Assembly: GCA_019022495.1 (NCBI GenBank)
Contig: JAFEKR010000038.1
Coordinates: 124,001-188,000 of the forward strand
Reading direction: 5' to 3'
From: Epichloe hybrida
Lineage: Eukaryota; Ascomycota; Sordariomycetes; Hypocreales; Clavicipitaceae
Length of the DNA stretch: 64,000 bases
The position numbers and the translations under genes are program-made. The notes below the pieces were generated by a model. That model ran no database searches. It was given only the letters and a program-made list of their open reading frames with translations, and was not told the DNA's origin. Below are positions 48,701 to 59,746 of this stretch, one piece after another (the stretch's first letter is position 1; each line of letters starts with the position of its first letter).

Positions 48701-50177
48701 CATTAGAACCACCATAGCCAAAGGAGTTGATGCTTGCTCGTCTTAGGGGCACGGCGGGCCAGGGAGTGGCAGTGCGAGATGTCCAGATACGGAACTTCTC
48801 AAAGTCAATCTTGGGGCTTGGATCGAAAAAGGTAGGGTTGCCGGGAATCACGTCGTGCTCCAGACTAAGGACCGTCTTGATGATGCCCGATAAACCGGCG
48901 GCGGGCTCCGAGTGGCCAATGTTGCTCTTGACGGACCCGATGCGCAAAGGCTTTTCTGGAGACTGAAACTCTGTGAAAACGTTGGCGATGCCGCTGGCTT
49001 CGATGGAGTCGCCAGCCCGTGTTCCCGTGCCGTGGAACTCGACATAGCTAGTCTGCGATAGGTCGCGGATGCCGGCGTTCTTATACGCCTGGCGGATGGC
49101 AGCCGACTGAGCCACGGGATTTGGACTAGCAATGCCGGCCGTCCAGCCGTCACTATTCGTGGCGGTGCCGCGCACGACAGCCCGAATCGGGTCCTTGTTT
49201 CGGATCGCATCATCAAGACGCTTCACGTAGATCATGTTGACGGCCTCGGCCTTGATGTAGCCGTCGGCCTTGGAGTCGAATGTGTGACACCTGCCCGACA
49301 GAGAAGCGGCACCGTTGGCTCCCATGTAGTGATCCATAACGTGCTCCGGGCTGCAATAAATATTGGCTCCTGCGACTACTGCCGACTCTATCTCTCCAGT
49401 ATGAAGGTACTTCATGGCGAGGTCAAGGCCAATCAAGGTGCCCGAGCAAGCTGTGTCAATGGTCATGCTGTGAAGAAAGGGTTAGAGGTGAATGTGGACT
49501 CTGCTCATTCTCTCATTCTCACAGGATGGGGGTTCGATGTACCTGGGGCCTTTCAAGTTGAAGAAATGGCTAATGCGGTTGCTGAGCATGGTTCTACCTA
49601 CACCCACAACTGTCGCCGAAGCGCGATTCTCAGGATCGCGAGCTTGCATGTCACCATAGTCGCTGGCAAAGGAGCTCACAAAGCAGCCGATTCTGGCACC
49701 ATCAAGCTGCTCCATGGTGACACCAGCGTTCTCCAGGCCCTCATAGACGACCTCTAGAAGCTGTCGCTGTTGGGGATCCATGGAAGTGGCCTCCACGCCC
49801 GAGAGGCGGAAGAACTTGGCGTCAATGTCAGCTGGGTCGACGTCTTGAAGGAACATGCCGCCGGGTGACGCCATGGTCTGGGACTTGAGAGAACCGTCGT
49901 AGTGCGTTGTGAGGTCATATCTGGTGCTGGGAGGTGTGTTGATGGCGACCTTGCCATCCAGCAGGAACTGCCAGAACTGTTGCGGGCTGTGGCATCGATC
50001 TGGTAAACGGCACGCCATGCTCACGATGGCCACGGGTGTCTGGACACTTTGGTCCGCCCTGGGGCCATAAGCATCGCTCTTGTTTGCGGAGGCGTCCAAG
50101 AGGTTATGCCTGTCTATGCTACGATGGCCGTTCGTGCCATTGGCAATCGAGGACTGGGTGTCTTTGGCCAGTATCAT
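42765..50177 (-). CDS. Highly reducing type I polyketide synthase (KS-AT-DH-psiMT-ER-KR-ACP)
   Basis: Four exons on the minus strand: 50177-49543, 49467-45770, 45687-45303 and 45222-42765; introns are 75, 82 and 80 nt with GT-AG ends. The spliced length, 7176 nt, is exactly in frame (2391 residues). KS: active Cys 219 in DTACSG, His 357 in HGTGT, His 397 in GHSEPAAG. AT: GQGAQ about 586, GHSSGE Ser 676. DH: His 992 in WLKDHTLG, Asp 1176 in DGCLQ. Residues about 1317-1437 keep the shape of a C-methyltransferase but MAHKKPTSKLLEVIYED has lost the glycine-rich SAM motif. ER about 1685-2005 (HSASGGVG). KR about 2030-2210 (AGGFKGLCG; SNYAAGN with Tyr 2176, Asn 2180). ACP Ser 2349 in GVDSL. There is no thioesterase or reductase release domain, so release should be by a separate enzyme; the hydrolase at 56243 is a candidate. 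Product unknown. Confidence 0.95.
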
Positions 50178-51698
50178 GATGCTAGACGCAAGAAGGTAGA
50201 GATTGCAAATAGAGTTTTGGATAAAAAATAAGTTAGGTAGAGGCGGACGGTAAGAATAGTGTCTCGAACAAGATAGATCGGTGATCTCTATTCACTTCCC
50301 AAATGAAAGAGACTCTTTTATATTATAACAATGCAGACCGGGGGACCAAGCCGGATCTCAGCGGCCCCCCCTTGGAGTCGCACGTCCAGTGTAGGGCCGA
50401 AGAATATGCACTGAACACGTCCATGTTCACTTGTTGAACTATCACTTGTATTGCTAGAACCTAGCTAGGCTACAGGGTACACATGTATGAAAACGGATAG
50501 CTAGCACACGCAATACTAGGAAAGATAAGAGTCTTTTGACAATCCTTCGGAGTGGCTTATTCATTATCTTAAGAAAAAAGGTTTCATAATTAATCATTTG
50601 AAGATTATATAAACATCTGTAAGGCGGTGCGTAAGGCGTGGTGCACGCAATGACGTGGCCCGTGGGGTGTACGTAGCAATAGGACTAATGTAATCATAAG
50701 ATACAATGTTAGCAATGGCCAGCATTAGCGGATCTTTTGGTCTAATGAATTCTAGCATACCTTCTAGATTCTAATATTGATGCCAGCCATCACGGATCTT
50801 CTAGCTACACTAGGTACTAGTACTACTAGGTCTGAATTCTATAGGTAGATGAATTACTAGGCTAGGTAGCTTACGTGAGACTTATAGGGCAGGTACAGGT
50901 GGGGGCGTTACTAAGTAACACATAAGCCTAGTGTTGCGTGCTGTACTAGGCCTTAGGGGTTCGTAATGTGTGCCACGAGACGCTTGCCCATAAACACGCG
51001 ATTGCGATGACAAGCACTAGGCATCACAGGGATAGGTAGCATATAAGGGTTATGACAATGTTAGTCATCTGAGCAAGGGGATTATTAATTTATTAAGGGA
51101 TCACTTCTGGCTAGATATTACAGAGATTACTACCCATAATGTGAGTACCTAGAAGGTGTGGTGTGTTAGAATTCCCGAATAGACCAAAAGATCCGTCAAT
51201 GCTAGCTGCTGCTAACATTGAACCTTACAATTGATGATAATTGATTATAAGGCCTGTGGTATGTTACAATGCCTCACAAAACTATACTATAGGCAGTGTA
51301 GCCTCTTATTACATAGCCTCTAATAGCCCCTTTTCTCCAACAAATTGCGCACCCTGTATGCTTTGATTTAATCCTTTCTTTCCCTTCTTTACATGGAACA
51401 GAATGAACAAATAGTACTTATTCTTTAGTTGACTCTTGAAAACACTACTAGGAGGTCATGAGTACGCTGTAAATACTAACAGTAGCATCCTAAAAGTATT
51501 ATTTAATTTATGCATGTTTTTTAATAGTGAAATTCTAAAACAATTCATAAGACCTTTTGTTCACGTAGCTTTCATGTTATACAAGTAATTCCCGAGTTCT
51601 CTGCAAGTTTTGTAAACAAATCTTTTTGCGTAAATCTACCTAATTTAAGGCTGCAAATAGCTTAACCTATTGAAGGCCTTAGTTAAATACTGCTAAAC
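50178..51698. other. Synthase promoter region and Las21 downstream region
   Basis: 1.5 kb without genes. It holds the presumed promoter of the synthase (50178 upward) and a TIR element at 50704-51220. CTAGGTACTAGTACTACTAGG near 50810 is a local palindromic-looking tract. Confidence 0.5.
50704..51220. mobile_element. MITE-like element, 517 bp, ~50-bp inverted ends
   Basis: CAATGTTAGCAATGGCCAGC at 50704 is answered by the inverse of CAATGTTAGCAGCAGCTAGC ending at 51220, and both arms continue with GGATCTTTTGGTCTA. There is no ORF and no clear target duplication. It sits between the synthase and Las21-type genes. Confidence 0.7.
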
Positions 51699-54600
51699 TT
51701 ACTCTAGTTTCTCCTTTTCATTAACCAGAAACCATATGCACGAGCAGCTCAGCCAGCCCATGACAAAATAATGAAAAAATGCCCATAGAGATGCATTTAT
51801 AAATTTTGGTGCAAACACATTCCAGAGATCTTCATGACCCCAAGCGTATATGCTCGCCAAAGTGAGCGCAAGTGAGCTCAGGCCAGAGAACATTGTTTGA
51901 ATGGCCAGATACTCAAAGTAAGTAGATTCCGCGGCTTTGAACCTAGTCTCCGTCGTGGCATTTGGCTCAACGTTGACCATTTCCTGCTCCCGTGACGCCA
52001 AGAGACGCAGGCCAGCAAACAACCACCAAACAGGTCCAATCCAGTTGCTCAAAAGAGTTTGCAACATGACGCCAACCACACTAGATTCACCAAGTCCGTT
52101 GAACCCATTCAGAAGGTCAAGTGTGGCAATGGAGTTGTTTCGCCCCGTGCTGTAGAAGGCGCTCTGGCCAAGCATAAGAATAGTGGTTGCTGTTTCAATG
52201 GGCGATAGCTTTATTTGCACTTCAAGCAGCAAGAAAATAGTTTTAGATCACAATTTCGTCGTTGCTTAAAGACAATATACTAGGGAGAACTTACACAAGA
52301 TCTGGAGCTGAGAGTCAAATATTAGAAACAAGGGAAAATTCCTAGGTCGCGTCTGCGATCGAAGGTACAAGTTGACCAGCTCAACCACCTTGCTAATGGT
52401 ATCTTGAGAAACAAATTAGCCTTTGATTGATCAGCTTAAAGCTAAGCGCCAGCTGTCTCTTGAACAATAAATTCGCGACTTACCTGATCGCGAAGGCCTA
52501 TCCTCTAATCGATGCTGCAGTACATGGAAGACAAAGCAACCGAAGAGCCCAGTCCAAAAGACTTTTAGAAGAACCTTTTGTCTCACTGTGGCAAAGATGT
52601 CCTGCGAGCCCTGAGACTCGAAACCTAGCAGCTCCGGATTGAAATGATAGGTTGACGCCAGCTTGAAGACAAAGGCAGCCACGCACAATACTAGCGCTAT
52701 GCTAGAGGCTGCGTGTCGACCTAGTCCTGCTCGCAGTCCTCGGGCAATTGAAAAAAAAGCAGACATGTGTGACACCAACACAGGAATCCAAAGAAGCACG
52801 GGATTATCGAAAACATAATTGTCCAGTTGCTTCGCGTTCGAGTACTTGGTGCCATTCTGATTGACGCACTGGCTAAGGAATTGGAGACCCACGAGCTGTA
52901 CAAAGGGAATCAGAGTGTTGTCTAGTCTGGGAGCCCTACGTTTGGAAGATATCAGTATTACAGGTCTCAGTTCGTCACAGAGTAGTGGCAGCAGGGCAGA
53001 TTCAGAGACAACGGTTGGAGCGTGCTTTGAAAGATGAGGCTGGGTGTTGTGGGACAAACCTTGCAGACACGAGATATGCAAGCCACACCAGCGACCCCCA
53101 ATACCAGTAGTGATGTTCCTCTTCGACGAGCCACGGGACGAACATGGTCGCTGTGTAACTAGCTGTGGCAGCGAATAGCGGCCAGTTTGTGAGATCAAGT
53201 TGGGTAGAGCTTGCATGTATGCATACGACGGCTGTCACGAGACAAGTAACACCGATAAGAAGTCGACTGAGACTAACATTATCGACAGATACACTTAACA
53301 GGCTCTGGGCCACTTTTGCAAACTATTCAACTCGAATTATTAGAAAAAGATAGATTTCGTAGGATACTTCAAATGCGTGTGACACATACCTTATATATGG
53401 AGCTGTTCAAAATTTCCCTGGCCGCATCCGTATGCGCAATTTGCCAATGCTTCTCTGCTTGCACCACCACATCCCAGAGGCACATCGCCCGTCCAAGCTC
53501 GCTGTCATGCACCTCACAGTCGTCTTGGTGTTTTCTATCGCTGAACGGGATCCCATCTGATAATTCAAGACCGAGCTTCGATGATAATGCAAGGGCGCCG
53601 CGAAGCTGCCTAGCATTCTCAATCAAGAATTCGGTAGCAGAGTTGCCGTCTCCAAACGCAGTCAAGAGCTCTGGTACGAAGATTCCTGCACTTCTTTCCG
53701 GTATGGGAATTCCCAACAGCCCGGAAAGCGAGGGCACAATGTCAATCTGGCTGATAGTCGAGTAGTATAAGTAGTCTTGTGCGGCTTTCAGAGGGGAGTC
53801 TCTGTGCATTGACGTTGTCCCTCGCAACCGCGGTGATATGAAGAGAGTGGCAGCGGCCAGCTCCTCGGGGAGCCTCCCGCCGTGATTGCCCTGCGCTGTC
53901 ATGCCGTGGTCGCCGAGGAGAACGAGCAGCGTCTTCTCCAAGTGCGCTTCCGTCTCCAAAGCCCTGTAGATGGACTGAACCACCGAGTCCATTTCCGACT
54001 GCTTGGGTCGCATGTGAGAGGACCTCGACCCTCCCATGTGAGCGATGCAGTCAAGGCCAAGATAATGCAGAACAAGCGCCGCCCAATCGTCGCGCGCAAG
54101 TTCATCGGCGAGATGTCTCGTGACGTTTTTATCAATGTTGGTGAGATGCGGAATATGGAAAGATGAGAAGGCCTCCTGGCGATCGAAGACGTCTGGGTAC
54201 AATTGCACCCACATCTCAATGCCGTAATACACAATCTTCTTCTTGCCACCGTGTGAAGCCTTCAGCCGCGACAGCCAGGTGTCTTCGCTGTCCAAGCGCA
54301 TGGCCTCGGGCGAGTTGGCCACGTTAAGCCAAGCGTCGAGGAATGACTGGCTGGAGCCTTGGGTCAAGGCCTTGATGCGAGATACGGTGAGGGTCGGCAT
54401 GGCTGCAAGGGCCGTGAATGGTATTGCCGTTCCAGAGCGTATGAGGCTGTACTATCATGTCAGCCAAAATAGCCATCTCTTGTAGTCTTGTCTTGGGTGT
54501 GAAATGGCCATCTCGGCTTGCTTACCTCTGTGTGAAGCGAAAGCCACTTTCTTGGGCAAAGACAAAATCACTGGAACATGACCCCCCGGTTTCAGTTACT

Positions 54601-54864
54601 GCACTTCGCGAGGCTAGGTTTCGGTAATGCCAGGAATTACCTTCTTAGCGCATCAACGACCATGAAGATGACTTTGTTAAACGGCGGCGCTATATCACGG
54701 CCGGGGTCCCCCACTGGGTGGTGCAATGTTCCTCCACCGCCCACAGCAGCCTTTGGTCGACTACGAAAGAGACCGGCCATGAAAATGAGCATGCCCAACG
54801 GAATCAGGAGATTTGAAGCGAGTGACAATAGGCGACGCTTCGTCTTGGCCATCATGATAGACAT
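51699..54864 (-). CDS. LAS21: GPI ethanolamine phosphate transferase, Las21/Gpi7 (PIG-G) type
   Basis: Seven exons on the minus strand: 54864-54641, 54570-54526, 54446-53390, 53322-53060, 52935-52484, 52402-52295 and 52219-51699. The spliced 2670 nt is exactly in frame (889 residues). One N-terminal helix (LLIPLGMLIFMAGLF) is followed by an alkaline-phosphatase-fold luminal domain: VIFMVVDALRSDF, then the nucleophile region MPTLTVSRIKALTQG, GLDCIAHMGG and LLGDHGMTAQGNHGG, which carry the metal-binding Asp/His residues. The C-terminal third is a series of membrane helices. Family role: transfers phosphoethanolamine from phosphatidylethanolamine to the second mannose of GPI anchors in the ER. 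All key motifs are kept. Its location between the synthase and the cluster hydrolase is unexpected for a housekeeping enzyme; possible reasons are coincidence, a resistant target copy, or recruitment as a tailoring enzyme. Confidence 0.9.
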
Positions 54865-55556
54865 TTTGCAGTAATAAGTACAACTAGGGAGACGAACGGG
54901 TGCGAAAATAAAAGGTCAAAGCTGTCTTGTGCCTAGACGAGAGAAAATGAAACTAGTGTTGCCCAATATCTACTTGTAATAACCTGACACCTACCACTAG
55001 TTGAATACACCGTTACATAATTCAGTGTTAAAGTACGCATAAGCGACAAGCTAGCCATTTTCATTGGCTAATTTACGTAAAAAGCTGTAGAAGAAATGTG
55101 TTTACCTTATACAGAGGTTACTTCCTCCATTATTTATAATGTACTATTTTTGACTAATGGTATATAACTGCGTACAATAGGCTTAGTGTTATAACTCAGG
55201 TTTGGTTATAGTAATAAACAAAAGGCTAGTATATAATAGTATGAATAGATAAACGCATAGCGCTTTTACATTATTCAATTAGCTACCTTATAATATCATT
55301 TACATGCAATTTAGTCTTTCACCACGGTCGCTGTGTTAAAATAAAATCAACCTTCTTATCATGGTGGGTCGTCGCTGACATGAGAGTCTCCCTCTGGAGT
55401 GACACTGAACTGACGACATGGGCCGCGACCAGTCATGTAATACTCCGGACTTCACCGGCATGCTGAGCTAAGCATACCTGAAATGTGACTAATTGTTTGT
55501 CAGATCATCTACAGTAGCTATGTGTCCCTATCTTCTTACATATGCAGACGTGCTAA

Positions 55557-55655
55557 GGCTTGTGGAGTCACGTTAGCAAGGGTCTAGTATGTATCTCCAG
55601 TTTAGTTTTCAGTGATTGGTTACATACAAACCCTAGTTGACATGACTCCACAAGC
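55557..55655. repeat. Diverged copy of the 40437-40574 palindromic MITE
   Basis: GGCTTGTGGAGTCACGTTAG and GTATGTATCTCCAG on the left, with the inverted return CATGACTCCACAAGC on the right. The core GTGGAGTCACGTTA is shared with 40437-40574. Confidence 0.75.
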
Positions 55656-55702
55656 TATATCACGACTAAGGAGATACATAAATTGCTACACCACCCTTTT
55701 GC

Positions 55703-56003
55703 GTACAATGGCCCCCTGAATTCTTTTACAAATCTACATGCCCCAGTTATTCGTTCCTCTCTAACAGCTATAATTAGCTGTAAATGCGGTACAGTCCTTG
55801 TATTATTTTAGAGAGCTATAAGGAAAATATGCAAGGTATAAAGCGCTATAAAAGAGTACATTTATTTCATTTCTATATACTCCGTAAATCACTAGCAATA
55901 AGATATACTAGCCCCTGTCTATTTCATTTCCTTGCTAACATCTAATTGGCTTAATTGCCCCTGTTATGTAGATTTGTAAGATGATTCAGGGGGTGTATTG
56001 AAC
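55703..56003. mobile_element. MITE family with GTACAATG...TACAAATCTACAT ends, copy 1
   Basis: The left arm reads GTACAATGGCCCCCTGAATT then TTACAAATCTACAT; the right arm returns ATGTAGATTTGTAA...TTCAGGGGGTGTATTGAAC. 301 bp, no ORF. The same arms flank 62095-62373. Confidence 0.8.
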
Positions 56004-56242
56004 TTGCGCGGTCACTATTAACCTGTGGCCAACTGCCCCGCAAGCCTCAGCACGTGGGGGCTGCGGGGGCCCCACACCATCATAAGCCTTGGCACCATGA
56101 CTTGATTATTGTATAAGCCATTCTCTGTTGTAATACATGTTACATTCTCCACTGGGCGTCAGAAACCCATCTCCTCGCGATGCCACCGAGTACATCGTCC
56201 TCGCCATCTATGCTAATGAGGCGACGACGCATGGAGCCCTAC

Positions 56243-57336
56243 CTAGACTGGCGAGGGAGACACGCCTACGCGGCTAGCAAGGGCATCGCGGACAAAGAGC
56301 ACCTGTGCCTCGTTGACGAGTCCGTGGCTCGCATTGTCCAAAAGGTCCATGTGGGTAGCGCCGTCGGCCACATGAAGCCTCTTCGGACACGGCAGCGCCT
56401 CGAAATGGGCCACCTGCCTATCCGTCCCGATCAAGTCATCGTGCTGTGCGACGGCGAACAGGACAGGCTGCGTCACCAGCTTCCACAGGTGGCGCGAATC
56501 CCACGTCAGCATGTGGCGGTAGGTGCCTATGGTGGTGCGGTTGACGTGGTGCGGTGCCAGGGACGCTCCTCGCAGCAAGTCGCCGCCGCCGTCGTCTTTC
56601 TTCTTGTCGTTTTTTTGGGCCACCACGCCCAAGATGCGCATGACACTTGCTCGTTCCAGTCCCGGGTCGAAGCCGGCCGGGTTCTCGCCTCGGCTGTCCA
56701 GCATGGGCACCATGTAGGGCGCGTTGCCCTTGATGCGCGACTCGCGATCCCGCGCCGCCTGGGCCAGCACCTGTCGCATCTTGGCCATGTTGTGCGTGGG
56801 CTCCGTGGCTGGCGACACGGCGATGGCCCAACGGGCTCGCGGATCTAGAGCCGCCGCGGCCAATGCCACGGTGCCTCCCAGGGACATGCCCCAGACGCCG
56901 ACGCCCTGGCGCCGTTCGACGGAGCCGTGTGACAGAAGGAATGTCATGGCATCGCTCATGTCTTCCACCTGCATCCACGGGTTGATGTCGTTGCGAGGCT
57001 CGCCATCGCTCAAGCCCACGCCTCGGGGGTCATACACCAGCGCCGTGATGCCCGCTGCCTGGAAAGCGGCTGCAGTAGTCGGCAGACCGAGCATCTCCGT
57101 CGTGGCGTTGAACTGGATATGCGCATGCGCCGTGGTCAGCCGCCGGAATGTCCGGAAATGTCCAGAATTATGAATGTCCATCATTTAAATTTGTCCATGA
57201 CTGACAGGGAGGAAAAGAGATAACTTGCACCTGGGCTCATGACCACGCCTGGTCCCCTGCTCTGGGCACGGAAGAGATGGCCTCGAAGCACAACCCCGTC
57301 TACTGTCTTGAATTCGACCTCTTCGCGCGGCGCCAT
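56243..57336 (-). CDS. Alpha/beta hydrolase, polyketide transferase af380-like
   Basis: Two exons, 57336-57229 and 57112-56243, 325 residues. The protein starts MAPREEVEFKTVDG and contains VVMSPGFN, LVYDPRGVGLSDGEPRNDINPW, the nucleophile elbow GMSLGG, the acid in AQHDDLIG and the catalytic His in ATHMDLL. This matches the family of fumagillin-cluster Af380 (polyketide transferase) and related cluster hydrolases. The intron (57113-57228) is best read as GC-AG: GGT|GCAAGT at the donor and CATATCCAG at the acceptor. This joins SPG to FNATTEMLG exactly as in relatives, whereas the nearby GT donor gives the wrong frame. An upstream in-frame ATG at 57414 would add 26 residues unlike the family. 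Likely role: release or transfer of the polyketide chain, since the synthase has no release domain. Confidence 0.85.
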
Positions 57337-57911
57337 ATCTTTACTGGAACGATTGGAAACACAACTGCCTTGAGATGTTGAGTGCGAACGTTGGCAGGCG
57401 GACAGGACCTCCAAGTTTATACGTTGTTGAGACCGAGTACATAAGCCCTTGTTGGAGACACGTCAGAAGGTTGTTTCGGAGGGTCTCGGTGGCCTTCGGA
57501 GGGCTTCGGAGGGCTTCCGTGTGTTTTACAACACACCCCACTGTACTCCGTACACTCCGTAGCTTTCTTTCTTGCCTTTGCAAGGATGCATCTCCGCAAA
57601 GTCACACGAGATCCTGGCAAGACGAACATCGGCGCCATTCCTAGAACGGACTAGTCACATCGCCTTTATCAATTCACCTCGCGATTCGGGCCGCTGTGGA
57701 TGCTTGCTTTTCTAGCGCCAAGGGGCTCGTCATGCCTCTTCCGTTCCGTCATGTACACTGTCCTGACTCGAATATTTATTGTCCCCCTCATCTATCTTTA
57801 CCATTTGCCATGTTGTATGTAGTGTCCCGCCGTCTCTTACTGTCTGCCGTTACACACTTTTCGTCACTTGTTATCAATGTCCACTTCCTCCCGATAAATT
57901 TTTCCCAAGCC
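57337..57911. other. Divergent promoter region between hydrolase and P450
   Basis: About 575 bp separating the divergent hydrolase and P450 genes, probably holding both promoters. There is a repeated CTTCGGAGGG motif near 57490-57515. No protein-coding evidence. Confidence 0.5.
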
Positions 57912-59642
57912 ATGTCGCTAATCACCATCTCCTGTACCGTTGTCTTGCTCGCTTCGATAACCGCCGCTAGCCTGATACTGCTTCGTTATCGACAGTGGAA
58001 GAAATTGTCCCACATTCCCGGCCCGGCTATCGCTGGTTGGAGCAAAATTTGGCTCTTGCGCCATGTTGTTCTCGGGAGACTCTGCAACAGACTCGAGGAA
58101 GTCACCAAGGCATATGGTAAGAAGTAAACAGAAGAGTAGCTGCTTCCACCACGTCTAGCTAATAAAGTCTACTCCTTAAAAAAAAAAAAAGGCCCTATTG
58201 CCCGCGTCGGCCCCGATTGGGTTGTGTGCGGCGACCCCATGGAGATCCGCCGTATCTGGGGCATCCGCTCCGGCTATCATCGTGCCGATTGGTACAAGGC
58301 CACTCGCCTCGACCCCGACGAGGACAACGTCCTGACCCTCGTCGACAACAAGGCTCACCATCATGTCCGATCTCGTCTCTTGTCTGGCTACGCGGGCCAG
58401 GGCATGCATGATCAAGAAGAGCTGGCCGACACGCAGATCCACAAGCTGATACAGCTGCTCGAACGGAAGTATCTGTCCACGCCCGACACCGTCCGGCCCT
58501 GCAACCTCGCCCGCACGATGCAATACCTCACTCAGGACGTCATCACTGCCGTTGGCTTTGGTCAGGCTGCCGGATACCTCGACGTGGACGAGGACATGTT
58601 TGGCGTGATTGAGGCTTGCGAGGCCGTGCTGCTGCCCGTACACGTCATCTCCTTTCTCCCCCTCCTCCGTAACATCTTGAGTACCTCCACTGTGAAGCGT
58701 TTTCTTCCCAAACCCACTGACAAGCACGGTGTTGGTCGCTTTCTCGGCGTAATCAAGGAGCACTGCGACGCCCGGTTCGGCCACTCGGCCATTCGCCGCA
58801 ACGACATCCTCCAGACCTTTGTCGACTCCGACTTGACGAGGAAGCAAGTTGAATCCGAGGCGCTCGTCACACTATTCGGGGGCACAGACACCACGGCCAC
58901 CGGACTGAGGAACACCATCTTCTTCCTGACCGCAAACGCCAACGCGTACCGTACATTGCAGGCTGAGATTGACGCGGCCGCAAACTCGGTGGCGCGGCCC
59001 ATCATCACCGACGAGCAAGCCAAGTCCCTTCCTTACCTCCAAGCATGCATTCGCGAGGGTCTCCGAATGTGGCCCCCTAGCATGGGTATAATGGGCAAGG
59101 TCTCCGACGAAGATGATGAAATATGTGGAAAGCACATTCCTGCGGGCACTCAGGTTGGATGGGCAGCCTTGGCCATCATGCGTGACAAGAGCACGTTCGG
59201 TGGCGACGCCGGCGTATACGAGCCTAGTCGCTGGCTGGATGCTGAACCGGACAATCTTAGGAAGATGATGGCTGTTTTTGGTCTTGTATTTGCCACGGGC
59301 ACGCGGTGGGAGTGTCTGGGTAAGCGATTAGCATACGTTGAGATGGGAAAAGTCATTTTCGAGGCGAGTTGTACCCCCGCCCACCTCCCCCTCCCAAAAA
59401 AAAAAAAAAAAAAATTGCCCAACGTTGTACTCCCTGTGCTTCACTTTCCCACACACCAAAGCAAAAAAGAGAGGAGAAGGAGTCTAGATGGAAGCTAACG
59501 ACAAGTTGAACAGCTCTTCCACCGATTTGACATGTCAATGATTTCACCCATGGAGCCTTTCAAGTGGGTTAATCATGGACTGACGGCTCAGTACAATATG
59601 AATATCCGCTTCACACGTAGACGAGCAAAAAATCTCAACTGA
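57912..59642 (+). CDS. Cytochrome P450 (pisatin-demethylase/CYP57-like)
   Basis: Three exons: 57912-58116, 58192-59363 and 59514-59642; 501 residues. The N-terminus MSLITISCTVVLLASITAASL is a signal anchor, followed by HIPGPAIAGWSKIW. I-helix FGGTDTTA about 297-304, ExxR as EGLR (357-360), haem loop FATGTRWECLGK with axial Cys 443. The C-terminus LFHRFDMSMISPMEPFKW matches relatives. Intron 1 is a normal GTAAGA...AG, with its acceptor placed after a run of twelve or thirteen A. The last intron (59364-59513) fits best as GC-AG (GAG|GCGAGT ... GAACAG); a GT donor 7 nt downstream with the AG at 59505 would also be in frame but inserts extra residues. That intron holds a run of about 19 A. The enzyme is an ER monooxygenase, presumably oxidising the polyketide. 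Confidence 0.85.
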
Positions 59643-59746
59643 ATAAACAATAGTCCTCCTTTGATCTGCCATGTGCACCGCCACGGATAGATCGCACGTC
59701 GTAGACAAAACGTGAACTAAAACGCATTCAAGCCATATTGTATCGG

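Larger units (their letters stand above)
54865..56242. other. Intergenic, AT-rich, with MITE copies
   Basis: 1.38 kb without genes between Las21 (5' end) and the hydrolase (3' end). It contains the palindromic repeat relic at 55557-55655 and the 301-bp MITE at 55703-56003. Confidence 0.6.

Noticed and set aside
45678..49466. Possibility that the polyketide synthase is split into several separate genes
   Set aside because: Canonical GT-AG introns join all four pieces exactly in frame across KS, psiMT and ER boundaries.
51699..53313. Separate small membrane-protein genes downstream of the phosphatase-like domain
   Set aside because: Five clean introns join them to the catalytic exon, giving one 889-residue Las21-type protein.
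56180..56848. 222-codon plus-strand ORF at the hydrolase locus
   Set aside because: Antisense shadow of the hydrolase; His/Arg/Gly-rich chance translation.
58176..58847. 223-codon minus-strand ORF at the P450 locus
   Set aside because: Antisense shadow of the P450 coding exon.
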